Origin: Diadema setosum
Lineage: Eukaryota; Echinodermata; Echinoidea; Diadematoida; Diadematidae
DNA: 64,000 nt
Assembly (NCBI RefSeq): GCF_964275005.1
Contig: NC_092706.1
Coordinates: 8,613,644-8,677,643 of the forward strand
Reading direction: 5' to 3'
The notes beneath the pieces are model-generated. The model was not told the DNA's origin, searched no databases, and worked only from the letters and a program-made list of their open reading frames with translations. A program made the position numbers and the translations under genes. This document shows, piece after piece, positions 12,873 to 24,768 of this stretch (positions are counted from its first letter, which is position 1; each line of letters starts with the position of its first letter).

Positions 12873-13976
12873 ATGAATATCGACCCTAACAACTCACAAT
12901 GGGAGAATGGACGGGAGACGTACACAACTGATTTTGAAGTGACCGAACTCGATACCACGAAAACAATGACTTGGTCCTGGCACTCAATGCAGTGGCCGTG
13001 GTATGTCATTTGCGAGCTGATAACTTCCGCACTCGGAATCACAGGCAACCTCCTTGTCGTTTTCGTCATATTTTATCGCCGTTCAAAGAGTAAATCCACC
13101 GATATTCTGGTAGGTCACCTGGCATGTGCAGATTTACTGACATCGCTGTTGCTGGTTCCATATCCCGAATTAAACACCATTCCATACACATGGTTTGGAA
13201 CCTTATTTTGCAAGGTCGTCAAAGGGAATTACTTGATGCTGGTATCTGTGACAACGTCAACATACATACTATCGGCCATATCGATTGATCGGTACTTTGC
13301 TGTCGTTTATCCCTTGCGTTTTAAGCGTTTCGTCAGTCGCCGACTGGTTATTGCTGTCGTCGCCTTGATTTGGATATGTTCGTGCTTTCTTATGATCCCG
13401 ATACTTTTGGTCAATAACGCAGGCGTTGTTCCAGGAAAATGCATATTTTATCTGCCATTTCCGAAGCTCCAGGTCGCTTACGGCTTCTTTGCCTTCATCA
13501 TCCGACTCGCCATTCCCACAACCATCATGATCTTCACCCAGATCACTATTGCTCGCGTCCTTCGAAGAGAAGCCTCCCGTTTCAAGTCACACAGAACTGC
13601 ACAGTCGCAAAAATCCTCTTTCCACGACGTCGCACGAGCCCGCGTTCTCCAGCTTCTGCTCCTTGTTGTGGTGGTGTATATAGTTTGCTGGGCCCCTGAC
13701 CAGTTCACTTTTCTCTCCTTCAACCTCGGCCTAGTGCCTCGCTCCCACCTCGCCAGTCCTCTCCATCGCATCTTCATCGTTCTCGCCTTTTGCAACTCTT
13801 GCGCTAACCCTATCTTGTACACTTTTCGTCACCAAAAATTCCGGAGGGCTGCTGCAGATTTGTTCAAAGGAGTTACCGGCAGTAGATCGCCGATATTTGA
13901 AGAGTTTGTTTCCGAGAACACTCGGCCGAGCGCTCATCGGAAGACGAACCCACCAAGTGTTGCACAACAATTTTAG
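12873..13976 (+). CDS. Rhodopsin-class GPCR B
   Basis: A 367-residue receptor encoded in one exon. Landmarks: W34-S-W36 and W41-P-W43 before TM1, N59 in TM1, D87 in TM2, C113/C190 disulfide pair, D139-R140-Y141, P215 in TM5, SFHDVARARV in ICL3 at about 249-258, C272-W-A-P275 in TM6, N312-P-I-L-Y316 in TM7, and a tail of about 45 residues with SPIFEEF. N6 is a glycosylation sequon. There is no signal peptide, as usual for the class. I chose the ATG at 12873 (MNIDPNN), which matches the start of its paralogues and lies 65 nt inside the exon that begins at 12809. The four codons before it start with GTG and are not needed. The second W-S-W is W-P-W here. The ligand is unknown. A 103-nt stretch near the 3' end is identical to gene C. 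Confidence 0.93.
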   Translation: MNIDPNNSQWENGRETYTTDFEVTELDTTKTMTWSWHSMQWPWYVICELITSALGITGNLLVVFVIFYRRSKSKSTDILVGHLACADLLTSLLLVPYPELNTIPYTWFGTLFCKVVKGNYLMLVSVTTSTYILSAISIDRYFAVVYPLRFKRFVSRRLVIAVVALIWICSCFLMIPILLVNNAGVVPGKCIFYLPFPKLQVAYGFFAFIIRLAIPTTIMIFTQITIARVLRREASRFKSHRTAQSQKSSFHDVARARVLQLLLLVVVVYIVCWAPDQFTFLSFNLGLVPRSHLASPLHRIFIVLAFCNSCANPILYTFRHQKFRRAAADLFKGVTGSRSPIFEEFVSENTRPSAHRKTNPPSVAQQF

Positions 13977-14853
13977 TCACGGGAAACCGAAACGTTCCTC
14001 GGACATTTAGATTCATCATAACCCGCAATAACACGGTCACTTTTGAATATTACAATTCTCTCAACGAAATGAAAGTTGATGATTTCGGAAATGATTAATG
14101 TTTTGTGACATACGATACAATTATATCAAATGATATCAATAGTCACATATAAGGAAGGCAACATGTTCAGATTCTTCTCATTTCATCAAACAGAATAGAT
14201 CATAAGAAGAAAAAAAAAATCTGCGTTGTGTTTCATTACGCCGAGAGTGGGCTAAATTCTATAGCCGACAAGAAGTTTGTTTGACTTTGTATGATGACGA
14301 CGTTGCACTGGATTGGAATCGGCTTCTTCTGGGTGACTTTTCATCAGGAGAGTTGTGTTTGCAAAGGACTGCACAACTATAACAAGTAGGTAAGATATTG
14401 TATGTGCGGAATAGGGCATTAATGAGAGGGTGAGTTTAGACCTAAAATGATAATCAGTTCATATGTTGAGAAAATGATGCCACCTTCTAAATGGTCCTAC
14501 TGAACGAACATGTAAGATCCATCAAAATGACAACAGCAGTGCATCAGCTGTCTCCTAACCCCGTTTTGATTTATTTATGAATTTATTCATAATTTTGTTA
14601 CCTTCTTCTTCCTCTTCTTACTATTATTAATATTATTGTTGTTGTTGTTGATTATTATGATTATTATTAGTATTTTATAGATATGTTTTTTTCTTTTGGC
14701 TTGACAAACAGTTGAGGCGTTTATTGGTAACCGTCGTAATTTTCTCTTGCCAGTATTTGGTATCTTAACGGGTATCGATCTTCTTGAGTAATCTAGTGTT
14801 ATGGATACGTAATTATGGTATTGGCACTTCATTGTTCCGCGGAGGAAGATTGG

Positions 14854-14859
14854 AATAAA
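14854..14859 (+). promoter_or_regulatory. Probable polyadenylation signal of receptor B
   Basis: AATAAA in a block (GTTCCGCGGAGGAAGAT then AATAAAG) conserved downstream of C (22038) and D (38306). This implies a 3'UTR of about 0.85 kb here. Confidence 0.5.
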
Positions 14860-15030
14860 GAAGAGATTGATGAACCGACCATAATCCCTGTTTACGAAGC
14901 TTGGTTATTTGTAGTTACGGTGGTCTTATTTTAGTCGAATTGAATCTCCGTAACCTATAGGCATGATTAATTTTCTTACCTTTATAATCATTTTAATTCG
15001 TTTCCCGCAGTCTTATCTGTTCAAAAAAGG

Positions 15031-15690
15031 TTGACCGGAGCAGTGTTCTGTAAAGTTAAAACAGGAACTATTTGATTTGGACGTCAGTAGCGTCGTCTAT
15101 ACACTGAAACTCTGAGCCGTTTACTTTGATCACTTTTTTGGTTCAGTTCATCATGTGTAGTTATTCCTGATTTTGTGACTACTTGTATAGAAAGGGCGGT
15201 GATGTAGGGGAAATTGCATTTTTTCAGTCAATTCCAAAGAACATTACATTGCCTACGCAAAGTTCGTGACCGTTGCTAGACTCGCTCACGCGACCCTTCG
15301 CCATGTCTCTTCCGACCCCACGCTTCATTCGCGCAGGCACTACACCGCGAGGCCATTCGCTCTACGTCAACGGAAATATCGAATTCGATGTTAGCGTCAT
15401 TTCACAAAGTCGCCAGGGGTCTAGTCACCAAAATTAAAGGTCTTCTCATATTTTATTTTCTGGTGGTAACAGAATCAGATTATTTTCGTATTATTGTTTT
15501 TTTTTTCCGAGGTTTGATATCCCCTCCTCAGGCCTATATGTAGTCGGTATATCGGGTTGCTTACGGCCACTGTATTCTTTAACTTCCGTGTGAACTCACT
15601 CGTACTGTAAACCTTTCTACACCCTGCGACACTCTTAATTCTGGGAAGCTACCCTAAATTTGTCTGGATCCAGGCAAACTCCATGAGTAA
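15031..15690 (+). pseudogene. Relic of a second GPCR, unit B (TM3 to C-tail)
   Basis: The relic starts with a TM3-like piece (GAVFCK, then degraded DVDVS/VY), passes through a TM4-like piece, and keeps a clear TM5-ICL3-TM6 piece around 15330-15480 that reads as ALHREAIRFTS and SFHKVARGLVTK, matching RVLRREASRFKS and SFHDVARARV of the live genes. It ends with a TM7/tail piece near 15600-15680. Frames are broken repeatedly, and no N-terminus or TM1-2 is seen. The same relic follows C, D, F and G. Confidence 0.75.
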
Positions 15691-15854
15691 TTCTGAGGGT
15701 GGAAGATCTCAAAACATGAAAGTGGAAGGAAAATCAATTTAGGTTTTTATACGATTAGATCAATGGAAGTAAACTATTCTTGTCCGGGAACGGAGGGTTT
15801 ACAGTTGAGGAGATGACTGACTTGCCCCACTCTTGCCAATTGATTCTGGAAGTG

Positions 15855-16116
15855 TCTAGACTTGAAAGTGAAGTGTGTACTAAGGATTTCAAGAAATGAA
15901 AAGGGGTCTCTAATACATATCTGATCACTCTATACTCTCCCCCAAAAGAGGTTGAAGAAAAACTGCTAAAAACACACCTTCCGATTCGTGTTATGATACC
16001 AAACTAAAGGATAATGTGGAAGAAAGATAACTCTTTCAGAAAATACGAAAAACTCAAGATTTACACAGTTGACCCATTTCACCTGTTTTGTGTCCTTATG
16101 TAAAAGGGGTGCGACA
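15855..16116 (+). mobile_element. TGACC element, 3' portion only
   Basis: It matches the right part of the 2945-3632 copy, from TAGACTTGAAAGTGAAG to AAGGGGTGCGAC, without the terminal bases. It replaces about 1.4 kb that unit C keeps between TTCTGGAAG and GAAAAAACAGACAG, so this junction is a rearrangement rather than a simple insertion. Confidence 0.7.
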
Positions 16117-16628
16117 TTATGAAGAAACAGACAAAATTTGCGTTTTGCTTCTCTTACTGTTTTTTGAGAGAAAGAAATCGTTAAATTGTTTTCACTACAT
16201 ATATAAACTTAATAATAAACTTAATAATAATTTATGAGATAACAACAAAAATGTATCTTGCTTGTCCCAGCCTGATTTTCAGATTCATATCTCTATGATT
16301 GCAGCATACCATTACAGGCGTGTTCATGTCAAGTAGGTTCTGGTGTTAGTTGCGCCACTGAGTAGACGGCTTTTGGCCATATGAGAGAGTTGTGTTACAA
16401 AACATGCTCTTCAAATTTATGTTTAAAAGTACTCGTTCATGACATGTTTGCGATATATAGCTTAACTGGGTTTACATGTTGAAACCATAAATTCCTGCAA
16501 GCATGGTAAGAATGCATGTTACATTGCTGAGTGCTGTTTTACTGCGTTTGTGTATCAGTGAAAACACATGATATCGTATGTTTCTTGCATTTCTGTTTGA
16601 GGGTAGTTCAACTATCACCCAACAACCT

Positions 16629-17173
16629 AGCCTTTTGTCAAGGCCCTCTCGCTGTAATGGGCGAGCGAAGCGAGCCCAGCCGAGCGCGCCAGCGCGAGGG
16701 CCTTTTGAGATCTGCTTCAAGCATTATTATTCATGACACGTGAACCCTTCTGAATACTCATTTTGATGGCTTCCGGTCAACCAATGGAATGGCGCGCTCC
16801 CCGCATCCTCAGCCTTGGTGGTCATGCCTGTTCGCATGCATCACTGACCACCCGAGGAGGTCTGCCACGGAACTCTACACGCTCAGTGTGTATAGAGTTC
16901 TGTGACGTCTGCGGCAGCGGCGTGCATTCGCTCTATTCATATCGGGTTCGAGCAGACAGACACGCTGATTGGTCGACTTTTGCTCCCGAAATCGGGGAGC
17001 AAAATTCGGTAATTCAAAGGGCTAACAAAAGGATGCGAAGCAGATCTCACAAGGCCCTCGCGCAACCCTACTCAGCTGGGCTCTCTTCACCATACAGCGA
17101 GAGGGCCTTCGCGCAACCCCACTCAGCTGGGCTCTCTTCACCATACAGCGAGAGGGCCTTGACAAAAGGCTAT
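16629..17173. mobile_element. Foldback DNA element with 9-bp target duplication
   Basis: CAACAACCT occurs on both sides (16620-16628 and 17174-17182). The paralogous site in unit C (about 24060-24070) has it once and no insert, so the element's ends are well defined. Left end AGCCTTTTGTCAAGGCCCTC is repeated inverted at the right end. The arms are about 90-140 bp. The right arm contains an extra tandem copy of a ~57-bp segment (17041-17153). A 9-bp duplication with long arms fits Mutator-like MITEs, but that assignment is inference. A 162-codon frame inside is not a gene. Confidence 0.75.
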
Positions 17174-17418
17174 CAACAACCTGGCTTAGTAAGCACCATC
17201 AAGAGGGTTATTGTGCCAATTTGTGAACATTTAGCACTTGCCTCTGCATAGGACCACTTTTAGTATATGATTTATTGTTCAGAAGGAGACTACAAATTAC
17301 AATTCATGCTTTTTAGCATTCTCCTCCATTTCCAACATTGTTGATTTGATTTAGCTTAATACTCGTTCACCAGAATCTGGCAGAATTAACCGTATACACA
17401 CACACACAAACACACACA

Positions 17419-17423
<5 letters not shown>

Positions 17424-17512
<89 letters not shown>

Positions 17513-17535
17513 CTGTGTGTGTGTGCGTGTGTGTG
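17424..17535. repeat. (TA)n-(TG)n compound microsatellite
   Basis: TA run followed by interrupted TG run, ending exactly at the TGACC element that starts at 17536. Confidence 0.95.
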
Positions 17536-18213
17536 TGACCGTGCATTACAAAACGAGCAAAAAGTCGCACCCCTTGATTTTACGTGAGGATTCAAAAGAG
17601 GTGAAACGGGTCAGCCAAGTCAATCTTGAGTTTTCCATATCATCTACAAGAGTTATTCTTCTTCTACATTACCCTCAAGTTTGGGATCATAGAAGGAATG
17701 GGAACGTGTGTTTTAGTAGTTTTTCTACATTTTTTTTTTGTATAGAAGTGTGATCAGGTTTGTCTTCTAGAGGTTCCTTTTCATATCCTTTGAAGACTCT
17801 TCACCTTTAACTCTAACAACTTTTAAAAGGATAATGCTACCTCTTTGAAAGTTGACATTTATCATGAACAGAATGTGTTAATACAGAATTTCTAATTCAG
17901 TTTAATCTGATAATTCCTTCATTGCTGTTGCTCCAGTGGTTTACATCCTCTTTTTTGTCCCATTCATACCACAGCCATAGCTCGGCTTGGTAAAGATTAA
18001 GCGCTTGAATAGACCCTATACATCAGAGCCTCTTTTGTCAGTTCACACTTTCCAGAGTGTGTGCTTTCTTTCCATTATTTAGATAGGTTAGAAGAGTCCA
18101 TTTAAACTGAGTTATACATCATTTGAACGGATAGAGGCTGCTCTTTCAGAATCTGTCCTTAACTAAAAATTTATGTCTGGCGACTTTTCGTAGGTTTTTG
18201 TGACGCAGGGTCA
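17536..18213 (-). mobile_element. TGACC element, full-length, reverse orientation
   Basis: It begins TGACCGTGCATTACAAAACG with GTCGCACCCCTTGATTTTACG, the right end of the family. It ends with GTCGCCAGACATAAA read in reverse and GCAGGGTCA. About 678 bp, no coding capacity. Confidence 0.8.
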
Positions 18214-18234
18214 CCTAAATACGATATTAGACGT

Positions 18235-18450
18235 TATTATATTAGTCATATATACCCTTGTGCAGATTGACAATCACATAAAGTGAAATATCATTATACT
18301 GTTTCATACAGACTATTATGCATTGCATAGCACGCAGAGAGCAGTACACAATGAAGGTAGTGTCATGAAGTCACTTTGGACTACAACCTAGCCTGACATG
18401 CATTCTCTACGAATCATAAAAGAATGAAGAGAATTTGTTTTGCGGAGAGC

Positions 18451-18514
<64 letters not shown>

Positions 18515-19478
18515 TATTCAAATTCCGTACATTTATATAATTTACCTTTGATATTGGAGTCTATTGAAGACCAAGAGAGAATGAAAGGTAGGGAAGATAC
18601 TGGATATTTCTCCAAATGTGATTGTGTCCCTGCCGTCAACTGGCTTCAACTAAGTGGGTTGAAATCCGAGGTTATTTCTATTTTTTTTTTTATTTGGTAT
18701 TCATAATAATAGCATATCACGATCTTATTCAGGTAGAGTAAAAGAAAACATTATCATCGACAACAATATCATGGCATGTTCTGTTGTCTAACATAAACAT
18801 GTTGAAATAAACTCACAGAGCAATCATGCGATTCAGTAAATACATAAATGTGAAGGGAGTATTAAAGGATGTAATTATAGACTATTATCGCGAAAAGATG
18901 AATCCCCTTCCAAAATATTACTCTTTTTCTTCGGGTGGTATTTGAGAAAAAGTTACTATGTAGCATGAGCAGACGAAGCGGTGAACTGCATTGTATTGTG
19001 ATTTGTAAAGAAAATCCATCATCTGTTATGAGTTTGCGCTTTTCCACCAGGAAATATCCATTAGTATCAAAAGGTGCATTATGCTGTAAAGTACTAGGAA
19101 GTTTAAGTGGCCTTCACAGCGCACAGTCATCCTTTCTTTCACAGCAGAACTGGCCAATTACCTGAAAGCACTCGCAATATAAGGGCGAACTGGAAGAAAG
19201 AGATGAAATTAGGAAAAAATAAAAAAAACAAAAACAAAAAAGCAACTGAGTAAGCAAATAAACAGAAACTACAAAACGTAAATATGACAAGACGACAGAT
19301 CCATGAAGGTGTGTTCGAAATCATTCGTTAATTCTGATATCAACGAGAATTTGTCAAGCAATAGTAAGTAGGGAAAACAGTATCGTCTACCCCCCCCCCC
19401 TCCTTCCAAATCATACACTGATTGTGTTGTTTAGGTATGACATAATAGTGCTGTTTTACGATTCCTTGCTTACATGAC
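18235..19478 (+). other. Conserved 5' block of array unit C
   Basis: It is homologous to 33630-34853, 42840-43446, 50808-51787 and 58985-59605. It contains a (TA)n run at 18455-18512 and a conserved segment near 18930-19140 (GTTATGAGTTTGCG, TTTTCCACCAGG). No coding function is evident. Conservation over five units comes from duplication and need not mean regulation. Confidence 0.65.
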
Positions 19479-19602
19479 TATAAGTAGATGGTACTACTCA
19501 CGGTGATACAGATCTCGTCGAAACGTCGCATGGTTCCGTCTTATCATATTGTACTCTTCGGAAATATTTTCTCCTATGCGGATAGGTGATTTTCACAGAG
19601 GG
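19479..19602 (+). promoter_or_regulatory. TATA box and leader exon of receptor C
   Basis: TATAAGTAG at 19479-19487 is followed about 20-30 nt later by CTCACGGTGATAC, a plausible start region. The leader ends at AGAGGG|GTAAGC (donor GT 19603-19604). The acceptor CATATTTATTGCAG ends at 20403, giving an 801-nt 5'UTR intron. A short upstream ORF, ATG at 19530 to TGA at 19589, lies in the leader. The pattern is shared with D, E, F and G. Confidence 0.65.
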
Positions 19603-20471
19603 GTAAGCTTTAAGTTGTGGTACATTCAAGAGTCGGGATATGAACGAGGCGACCGGGAACCCAAACTACGTTCTACTTCTTTTTGTTCAATTTTATAACA
19701 AGTGTTCACAACCCACAATTTAACCGCAAGATCTAATGTGAATTCTGATTCAAAAGCGATTGATTCAAATTTAGAAACGCCATGTCATTTGACTCCCTAG
19801 TATCAATTCAAAGCTTATAGCACCTGACGGATTTATAACTGCCAATAAATAAAATATGATTTTCCCGACATATAGCTTTCGTGATGCCGCATCACAAACA
19901 CTCCAAATCAAATTATCGTAGTAACATGCTTCAAGTGGTATATTCCATAATAAACATCAAATCACCCTATTCTGCAATTCCTTGGCATTCATGTATTCGG
20001 TAACAATTATGGCAATGGGCTACATTTAATGTTGCAAGATGCTGGGTTGTAAGAATGAGCGAAAACCTCACAATCTTTACTTTAATTTCCAACGGTTTAT
20101 TGTTTTTGATGTTAAGACATCACTGTTTTCTCTTTAACATTGATATAAAACAATATAAACATCGTATTCAATTCTACAAGTATAATCTTATATGTTTGGA
20201 ATGTATTGCTGATTAGGACTGACTTTCTATTATCAGGAAAGTAGGAGCATAGTATCAAAATTCCTGGTATGGCTTGCCATTCCCCGTGTATCATTTTCTT
20301 CAACTTGAATAATTGTTGTCTCTTTTTTAAAGTGAGATTGGAGCGTTTGGAAAATATATCTGCTCACTAGTTTTATTCGTGATTCATCTCATATTTATTG
20401 CAGTCTCGGCAAAACAATATTTCTTTGAGGCAGCAGCAGCGCATACATCTTCAAAAGACGTTAACAGCAAG

Positions 20472-21575
20472 ATGAATACCGAGCTCAGCAGTGCACAATG
20501 GGAAAATGAACGGGAGATGTACACTACTGATTTTGAAATGACGGAACTAGATGCCACGAAGACAATGACTTGGTCCTGGCACCCAATGCAGTGGTCGTGG
20601 TATGTCATTTGCCAGCTGGTAACCACCGTTCTCGGAATCATCGGCAACTTTCTTGTGGTTGTCGTCATATTTTGTCGCCGTTCAAAGAGTAAATTCACCG
20701 ATATTCTGGTAGGTCACCTAGCATTTGCTGATTTACTGACATCGCTGTTCCTGGTTCCCTATCCTCTTGTAAAAACCATCCCGTACACATGGTTTGGAGC
20801 CATATTCTGCAAGCTCTTTAAGGGGAATTACTTGATGTGGACATCGGTAACTGCGTCCATATACATCCTATCGGCCATATCGATTGATCGCTACTTTGCT
20901 GTCGTGTATCCATCGCAATTTAAGCGTTTCATAAGTCGCAAACTCGTCATTGCGGTTGTCACCGTGATTTGGATTGGTGCTTCCGTCCTTATGATCCCGA
21001 TACTTTTGATCAACAACGCAGACGTTATCCCCGGCAAATGCATATTTCATCTACCGTTTCCGAAGCTCCAGGTCGCTTACGGCTTGTTCACCTTCATCAT
21101 CCGACTCGCAATTCCCACAACCATCATGATCTTTACCCAGATAACTATCGTTCGCGTTCTTCGACGGGAAGCTTTACGTTTCAAATCACAGAAAACGGCG
21201 CAGTCGCAAACGCCAACTTTTCACGACGTAGCACGAGCCCGCGTTCTCCAGCTTTTGCTCCTGGTTGTGGTGGTGTATGTAATTTGCTGGGCCCCAGACC
21301 AGCTAGCTTTTCTCTCCTTCAACCTCGGCCTAGTGCCCAATTCTCACTTCACCAGTCCTCTTCATCATATCTTCATCGTTCTCGCCTTTTGCAACTCTTG
21401 CGCTAACCCTATCTTGTACACTTTTCGTCACCAAAAATTCCGGAGGGCTGCTGCAGATTTGTTCAAAGGAGCTACCGCGAGTAGATCGCCGATATTTGAA
21501 GAGTTCGTTTCCGAAAACACTCGGACGAGCGCTCATCGGAATACGAACCCACCAGGTGTCGCACAACAATTTTAG
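20472..21575 (+). CDS. Rhodopsin-class GPCR C
   Basis: A 367-residue receptor with the same numbering as B: W34-S-W36 and W41-S-W43, N59, D87 (LAFAD), C113/C190, DRY at 139-141, P215, SQTPTFHDVARARV in ICL3, CWAP at 272-275 and NPILY at 312-316. The tail ends GVAQQF like B. The longer open frame from 20379 starts at a GTG inside the intron's pyrimidine tract (ATTCATCTCATATTTATTGCAG), so the ATG at 20472 (MNTELSS), 68 nt after the acceptor, is the better start. There is no N-x-S/T sequon near its N-terminus, unlike B, D, F and G. Cell-surface G-protein signalling is expected. The ligand is unknown. Confidence 0.94.
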   Translation: MNTELSSAQWENEREMYTTDFEMTELDATKTMTWSWHPMQWSWYVICQLVTTVLGIIGNFLVVVVIFCRRSKSKFTDILVGHLAFADLLTSLFLVPYPLVKTIPYTWFGAIFCKLFKGNYLMWTSVTASIYILSAISIDRYFAVVYPSQFKRFISRKLVIAVVTVIWIGASVLMIPILLINNADVIPGKCIFHLPFPKLQVAYGLFTFIIRLAIPTTIMIFTQITIVRVLRREALRFKSQKTAQSQTPTFHDVARARVLQLLLLVVVVYVICWAPDQLAFLSFNLGLVPNSHFTSPLHHIFIVLAFCNSCANPILYTFRHQKFRRAAADLFKGATASRSPIFEEFVSENTRTSAHRNTNPPGVAQQF

Positions 21576-22037
21576 TCACGGGAAACCGAAACGTTCCTAG
21601 AACAATTGGTTTCATCATAACCCGCAATACCTCGGTCACTTTTGAGCATTACCATTCTCTCAACGAAATGAAAGTTCATGATTTCGAAAATGTTTATTTT
21701 TTGTGTGAAATACGATACAATATATGACATCAATAGTAACATATAAAGAGGGTAACTTAGAGAGTACACCTTCAGATTCTTCTCAATTCATCAAACAGAA
21801 TAAATCATAAGAAGAAAACAAAATCTGCGTTGTGTTTCATATTACGCCGAGACCGGGCTAAATTCTATAGCCGACAAGAAGTTTGTATGAGTTTGTATGA
21901 TGACGACATTGTGCCGGATTGGAATCGGCTTCTTCTGCGTGACATTTCATCAGGAGAGTTGTGTTTGCAAAGGACTGCACAACTATAACACTTAGGTAAA
22001 ATATAGTATATAGACCTGTTCCGCAGAGGAAGATTTT

Positions 22038-22043
22038 AATAAA
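22038..22043 (+). promoter_or_regulatory. Probable polyadenylation signal of receptor C
   Basis: AATAAA after GTTCCGCAGAGGAAGAT, the same context as in units B and D. The 3'UTR would be about 460 nt. Confidence 0.45.
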
Positions 22044-22209
22044 GAAGAGATTGATGAACCGACCATACTCCTTGTTTACGAAGCTTCGTTATTTGTAGTT
22101 GTGGTGGTCTTATTTTAGTCGAATTGAATCTCCGTAACATAATATAGGCATGATTAATTGTCTTACCTTAGTCATTAAATTCGTTTCCAGGAGTCTTATC
22201 TATCCAAAA

Positions 22210-22795
22210 GCTGTGTTCTGTAAAAATCAAACAAGAACTATTTGATTTGGACGTCAGTATGTTACGTCGTCTATATACTGAAACTCCGAGCCGTGTTATT
22301 TGATCACTTTTTGGTTTAGCTCAGCATGTGAAGTTATTTCCGATTTTGTGACTAATTGTATAGAAAGGGCGGTGATGGAGGGGAAATTGCATTTTTCAGT
22401 CAATTCCAAAGGACATCCAAATTGCCTGTTGAAATTTCGTGACCATTGCACGACTCGTTCACGCAACCCCTCGCCATGCCTCTTTCCCTACGCTTCATCG
22501 CCCAGGCACTACACCGCGAGGCCATTCGCTTTACGTCGACGGAAATATCGAGTTCGATGTTAGAGTCATTTCACAAAGTCGCCAGGAGTCTATTTACCAA
22601 AGATAAAGGTTGCTCTCATCTTTATTTTCTGGTGGTGATAGAATCAGTATTTTCGTATTCTTTTTTTTTTTCAGTCAGGTATATCAGGTTGCTAACGGTC
22701 ATTCACTCGTACTGTAATCTGTTCTAATCCTGCGCCACCCTTAATTCCTGGAAGCTACCCTAAATTTGTTTGGATCCAGGCAAGCTCCCATAGGT
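22210..22795 (+). pseudogene. Relic of a second GPCR, unit C
   Basis: CTGTGTTCTGTAAA (FCK of TM3), degraded TM3/TM4, then IAQALHREAIRFTSTEIS and SFHKVARS (ICL3, about 22500-22590), and a tail-like end (ATCCTGCGCCACCC...GGAAGCTACCC) near 22730-22795. Multiple frame breaks. It lies in the same relative place as the relics of the other units. Confidence 0.75.
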
Positions 22796-23769
22796 AATTT
22801 TGAGAGCGGAAAATCTCAAAACAAGAAATTTGAAAGAAAATCAATTTAGATTTTCATACGATTGGATCGATGGAAATAAACTATTCTTGTCCAGGAACGG
22901 AGGGTTTATAATGGAGGCGGTGACTGACTTGGCCCACTCTTGCCAAGCGATTCTGGAAGCCTCGGAAATGATTAGGTTAAATGTGTCACGTAAAAGGGCT
23001 TCAACCAATTCAAGCTGCGTTAAAGGAGTTGCCCCTCTGTATTATTCATTGCTCCGTTTAAACACTTTTGTTACACATTGTAAATTCAAATTATACCAAA
23101 TTACTTTGTATGATAGTAATTTATGTTTTATATAGAATGCTACCAACAATATGTGTAGGTCCTACATGTAAAATAATAAAGCAGGTCTCTATACATAAAA
23201 TCTATCAAGTCGAAACTGAATAAAAATCCAATCGTAGATTGTTTGCAATAGACAGGAAGAATCTATTTTCTCTGAATTTGACTGAAAAAGCAAGTAATTA
23301 ATTTATTATACGAAAAAACAGACAGAATTTGCGTTTTGCTTCTCTTACTGTTTTCTGAAAAAAAAGCGGTATTTTCAAAATGTTTTCACTACGTAGATTA
23401 ACTTTATAATCTTTATGAAATGATAACAAAAATGCATCCTGTTTATCTCGGCATTATTTTCAGATTCATATCTCTATGATTGCAGCATAGCATTACAGTC
23501 GCGTTCATGTCAAGTAGGATTTGGTGTTAGTTTAGCCACTGAGTAGACGGTTTTGGGCCATATGACAGAGTTGTGTTACAAAACATACTGTTCAAGTTTA
23601 TGTTTAAAAATACTCGTTCATGTTATTTTTTTTTTTGCCATATATAGCTTAACTGGGTTTACATGTTAAAACAATCAATTCATGTAAGCGTGGTAAGAAT
23701 GCATGTTACAATATTGCTGAGTGCTGTTTTACTGCGTTCGTGTTTCAGTGAAAACACATAATATCGTAT

Positions 23770-24016
23770 GAAGGGTTTGTTTGCCAAAACCGATAAGTCC
23801 ATTTTTGAAGATTTTGAAGTACGATATCTGTCATAAAGTACAAAATAATACCTTTTAAATGATATATTGGTCACTAAATATAAAGGTATATTTTCGAAGT
23901 TATGGTCAAAAGAAGCAAAATTTTTCTTATTATTCTCTTTATTTTTCTTGACCTTTAATCGCAAATATCTCCATTTGGCAAATATGGACTTATCGGTTTT
24001 TGCAAACAAACTCTTC
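23770..24016 (-). mobile_element. 247-bp MITE with ~36-bp terminal inverted repeats
   Basis: The ends are GAAGRGTTTGTTTGCMAAAA followed by CCGATAAGTCCAT, and the inverse at the right. Unit B carries the empty site (ATATCGTATGTTTCTTGC near 16573) without it. The flank GTAT is duplicated, giving a target duplication of 4 bp, or up to 7 depending on where the end is drawn. Other copies lie at 33292, 48694 and 60219. Confidence 0.85.
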
Positions 24017-24029
24017 GTATGTTTCTTGC

Positions 24030-24768
24030 ATTCCTGTTTGAGGGTGGTTCAGCTATTACACAACAACCTGGCTCAATAAGCACAATCAAGAGGGTTGAAT
24101 GTGCCAATTCGTGAAAATTTTGCACTTGCCTCTGCGTGGGACCATTTTTAGTATAATTATGATTTACTGTCCAGGAGGAGACTGCAAATTACAAGTCCTG
24201 CTTTTCAGCATTCTCCTCCATTTCCGACAATCTTGATTTGGTACAGTCACAGTATTAATTGTCAGTTCACAGTATTTTCCTTCGTTATAATATTATACTG
24301 ATTTTGCATATAATATCATGTGTATGTAAATGTTTTCTTTTTTTGACGTTGGAAATGAAATGGAATGAATGTACATTGTATCAACGGGTTACAAAGGGCC
24401 CTACGTGAACGTTGCCAAGCGACATGAATAAAAGTCCAGTCATAGACTGTTAGCAATAGAGAGGAATAATTTATTTGCTGTGACTGTGATTGAAAAATCA
24501 ATTCAATTCAATTCAATCATTTATTGTCTGATTTAAAAAAAATACAGAAAATCTTCCTCCACTGGCAAGGTGATAGAGCATTACAAAAACAAGTAGGTAA
24601 TTCATTATACGGAAAAAAAAAAATATGCCAGACAGAGTTTGCATTTGCTTCTCTTCCTGTTTTCAGGAAAAAAAATCGGTATCGTCAAATTGTTTTCACT
24701 ACATATATTAACTTATAATCTGTATTAAATAATAAAAAAAATGTATCTTGTTTGTCTTATTTTCGAAA
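24030..24768. other. Unit C tail with internal duplication
   Basis: The segment around 23215-23420 (ATAAAAATCCAATC...GACAGAATTTGCG...) recurs at about 24430-24740 in diverged form, so the tail of this unit is partly duplicated. No gene is seen. Confidence 0.5.

Noticed and set aside
16763-17251. 162-codon open frame
   Set aside because: It lies inside the foldback element and runs through its arm duplications. No domain, absent from the paralogous unit.
20379-20471. N-terminal extension of receptor C (and likewise D from 36278, G from 60988)
   Set aside because: These begin in the intron's pyrimidine tract, in C and D at a GTG. The acceptor AG lies within them, and the paralogue-conserved ATG is downstream.
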